64,000 nucleotides of DNA from a virus. Of the stretch, positions 63,189 through 64,000 are shown one piece after another. The position numbers were made by a program, and so were the translations under genes. Position 1 is the stretch's first letter. The number at the start of each line of letters is the position of its first letter. Location: the IMG/VR virus record IMGVR_UViG_3300032893_000036, positions 1 to 64,000 of that record. One strand, written 5' to 3'. The notes beneath the pieces are model-generated. The model ran no database searches and was not told where the DNA came from. It was given only the letters and a program-made list of their open reading frames with translations.

Positions 63189-64000
63189 ATGATCGAATTG
63201 CCGGCGAACTTCGACCGCGAGGCCCAGCTCCTGGACTTGGATCGGGCCGACTGCGAGGAAAGTCTCTATGTGTTCCTGAAGTCCGCCTGGAAGTACATCG
63301 ACCCCGCACAGTGGAAAGACGCCTGGGCCGTGGATGCGATCTGCGAACACCTGCAGGCCGTCGTCGACGGGGAAATCAAGCGACTGATCATCAACTGCCC
63401 GCCGCGCATCGGCAAAAGCAACACTGTTTCGGTCGCCTTCCCTGCATGGACATGGGCACAACCCCGTTCGACTCCAACATGCGGTCCAGGCGTACCGTTC
63501 CTCTACGCCTCATATGCGGACAAACTTTCCCTACGTGACTCGGTCAAATGCCGCCGGCTCATTGAGTCCAAGTGGTACCAAGCCCGATGGGGCAACCGGT
63601 TCCAACTCACGACGGACCAGAACACCAAGTCCCGTTTCACCAACGACAAGGGCGGCGATCGGCTCATCACCAGCATCGGGGCGGGCGTCACGGGCGAGGG
63701 CGGCAACATCATCTGTATCGATGACCCTAACGCCGCCAACGATGTGGAGAGCGAGGCGACCACGGAATCCACCATCCAGTGGTGGACCACGGCCATGCCC
63801 ACCCGATTGAACGATCCTGAACATGGCGCCTTCATCATCATCCAGCAGCGGCTCGGCGAAGATGACCTGACCGGCCACATACTCGAGCACGAGGCGGATG
63901 GCTGGACGCATCTTTGCCTGCCTGGCCGCTATGAGCCTGAGCGGTCATTCCACACCATCATCGGCTGGAAGGACCCGCGCACCGAGCCTGGCGAGCTGTT
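63189..64000 (+). CDS. terL: Large terminase subunit (partial, runs off the right edge)
   Basis: 270 codons visible, start ATG after an in-frame TAA at 63186. CPPRIGKSNTVSVAFPAWTW is the Walker A-like ATP motif; ICIDDPNAANDV is the Walker B (DDP); MPTRLNDPEHGAFIIIQQRL is the coupling motif (motif III). The nuclease domain lies beyond the window. It packages DNA through the portal. Plus-strand orientation, divergent from the portal operon. Confidence 0.9.
   Translation, partial: MIELPANFDREAQLLDLDRADCEESLYVFLKSAWKYIDPAQWKDAWAVDAICEHLQAVVDGEIKRLIINCPPRIGKSNTVSVAFPAWTWAQPRSTPTCGPGVPFLYASYADKLSLRDSVKCRRLIESKWYQARWGNRFQLTTDQNTKSRFTNDKGGDRLITSIGAGVTGEGGNIICIDDPNAANDVESEATTESTIQWWTTAMPTRLNDPEHGAFIIIQQRLGEDDLTGHILEHEADGWTHLCLPGRYEPERSFHTIIGWKDPRTEPGEL

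Noticed and set aside
60469-63309. 946-aa reading of the portal gene
   Set aside because: The first ~148 residues are Arg/Gly/Pro-rich frame noise over another gene and the divergent region; the GTG at 62865 overlaps the preceding stop.
1-64000. Integrase, excisionase and CI-type repressor of a temperate phage
   Set aside because: None recognised in the window; this does not rule them out beyond the edges, so lifestyle was left open.

Overview
This window is most likely part of the genome of a tailed bacteriophage (Caudoviricetes), probably with a short, P22/Bcep22-like (podovirus-type) tail. The evidence is a terminase, portal, scaffold, HK97-fold capsid, P22 gp4/gp10-like tail-neck proteins, adhesins and a lysis cassette. 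No tail tube, sheath or tape-measure gene is visible. The host is probably a proteobacterium: there is a CsrA, a nested Rz/Rz1 spanin pair typical of Gram-negative hosts, a lambda R-like lysozyme, and a beta-clamp-like protein resembling the central domain of proteobacterial DnaN. No integrase or clear lysogeny repressor was seen. The terminase runs off the right edge, so the window edges are probably arbitrary points of a larger genome.

Layout. (1) 1-216: non-coding cluster of GTTACGGT sites, an AT-rich stretch and a 76-bp alternating purine-pyrimidine tract; a candidate replication origin. (2) 217-8747, minus strand: early/replication genes, with a primase-polymerase/VapE helicase, VRR-NUC nuclease, a SNF2 helicase fused to a DNA methyltransferase, a second SF2 helicase and small HTH or membrane proteins, mostly linked by 1-4 nt stop/start overlaps. 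(3) 8831-23262, plus strand: about 40 mostly tiny coupled genes, including a LuxR-type HTH, CsrA, a PD-(D/E)XK exonuclease plus Sak4-like ATPase (recombination pair), a beta-clamp-like protein, a C5-cytosine methyltransferase, a Gp37/Gp68 (DUF5131) radical-SAM-like protein and many Cys-rich proteins. A strong sigma70-type promoter with a palindrome in its spacer starts a sub-operon at 18919. (4) 21849-22485: gap with strong inverted repeats, a tRNA-like fold and a possible structured RNA. (5) 23251-63116, minus strand (read right to left): portal, GG-motif protein, GroES-like protein, scaffold, capsid flanked by two HNH endonuclease genes, a large adhesin/depolymerase cluster with an embedded glycosyltransferase and SAM methyltransferase, neck proteins, a NUDIX/phosphatase-like/GNAT trio, large S74-containing and ejection-like proteins, then lysis. 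(6) 63189-64000, plus strand: large terminase, divergent from the portal operon.

The most unusual items are a 402-aa virion-region protein with seven WPxExWxAQ repeats, a NUDIX domain inserted into a phage structural-type protein, a basic GG peptide motif shared by five virion-region proteins, an SD-sequestering hairpin with an internal promoter before an HNH/endonuclease VII gene, and the structured region at 22.05-22.38 kb. All functions were assigned by reading motifs; no database search was run.
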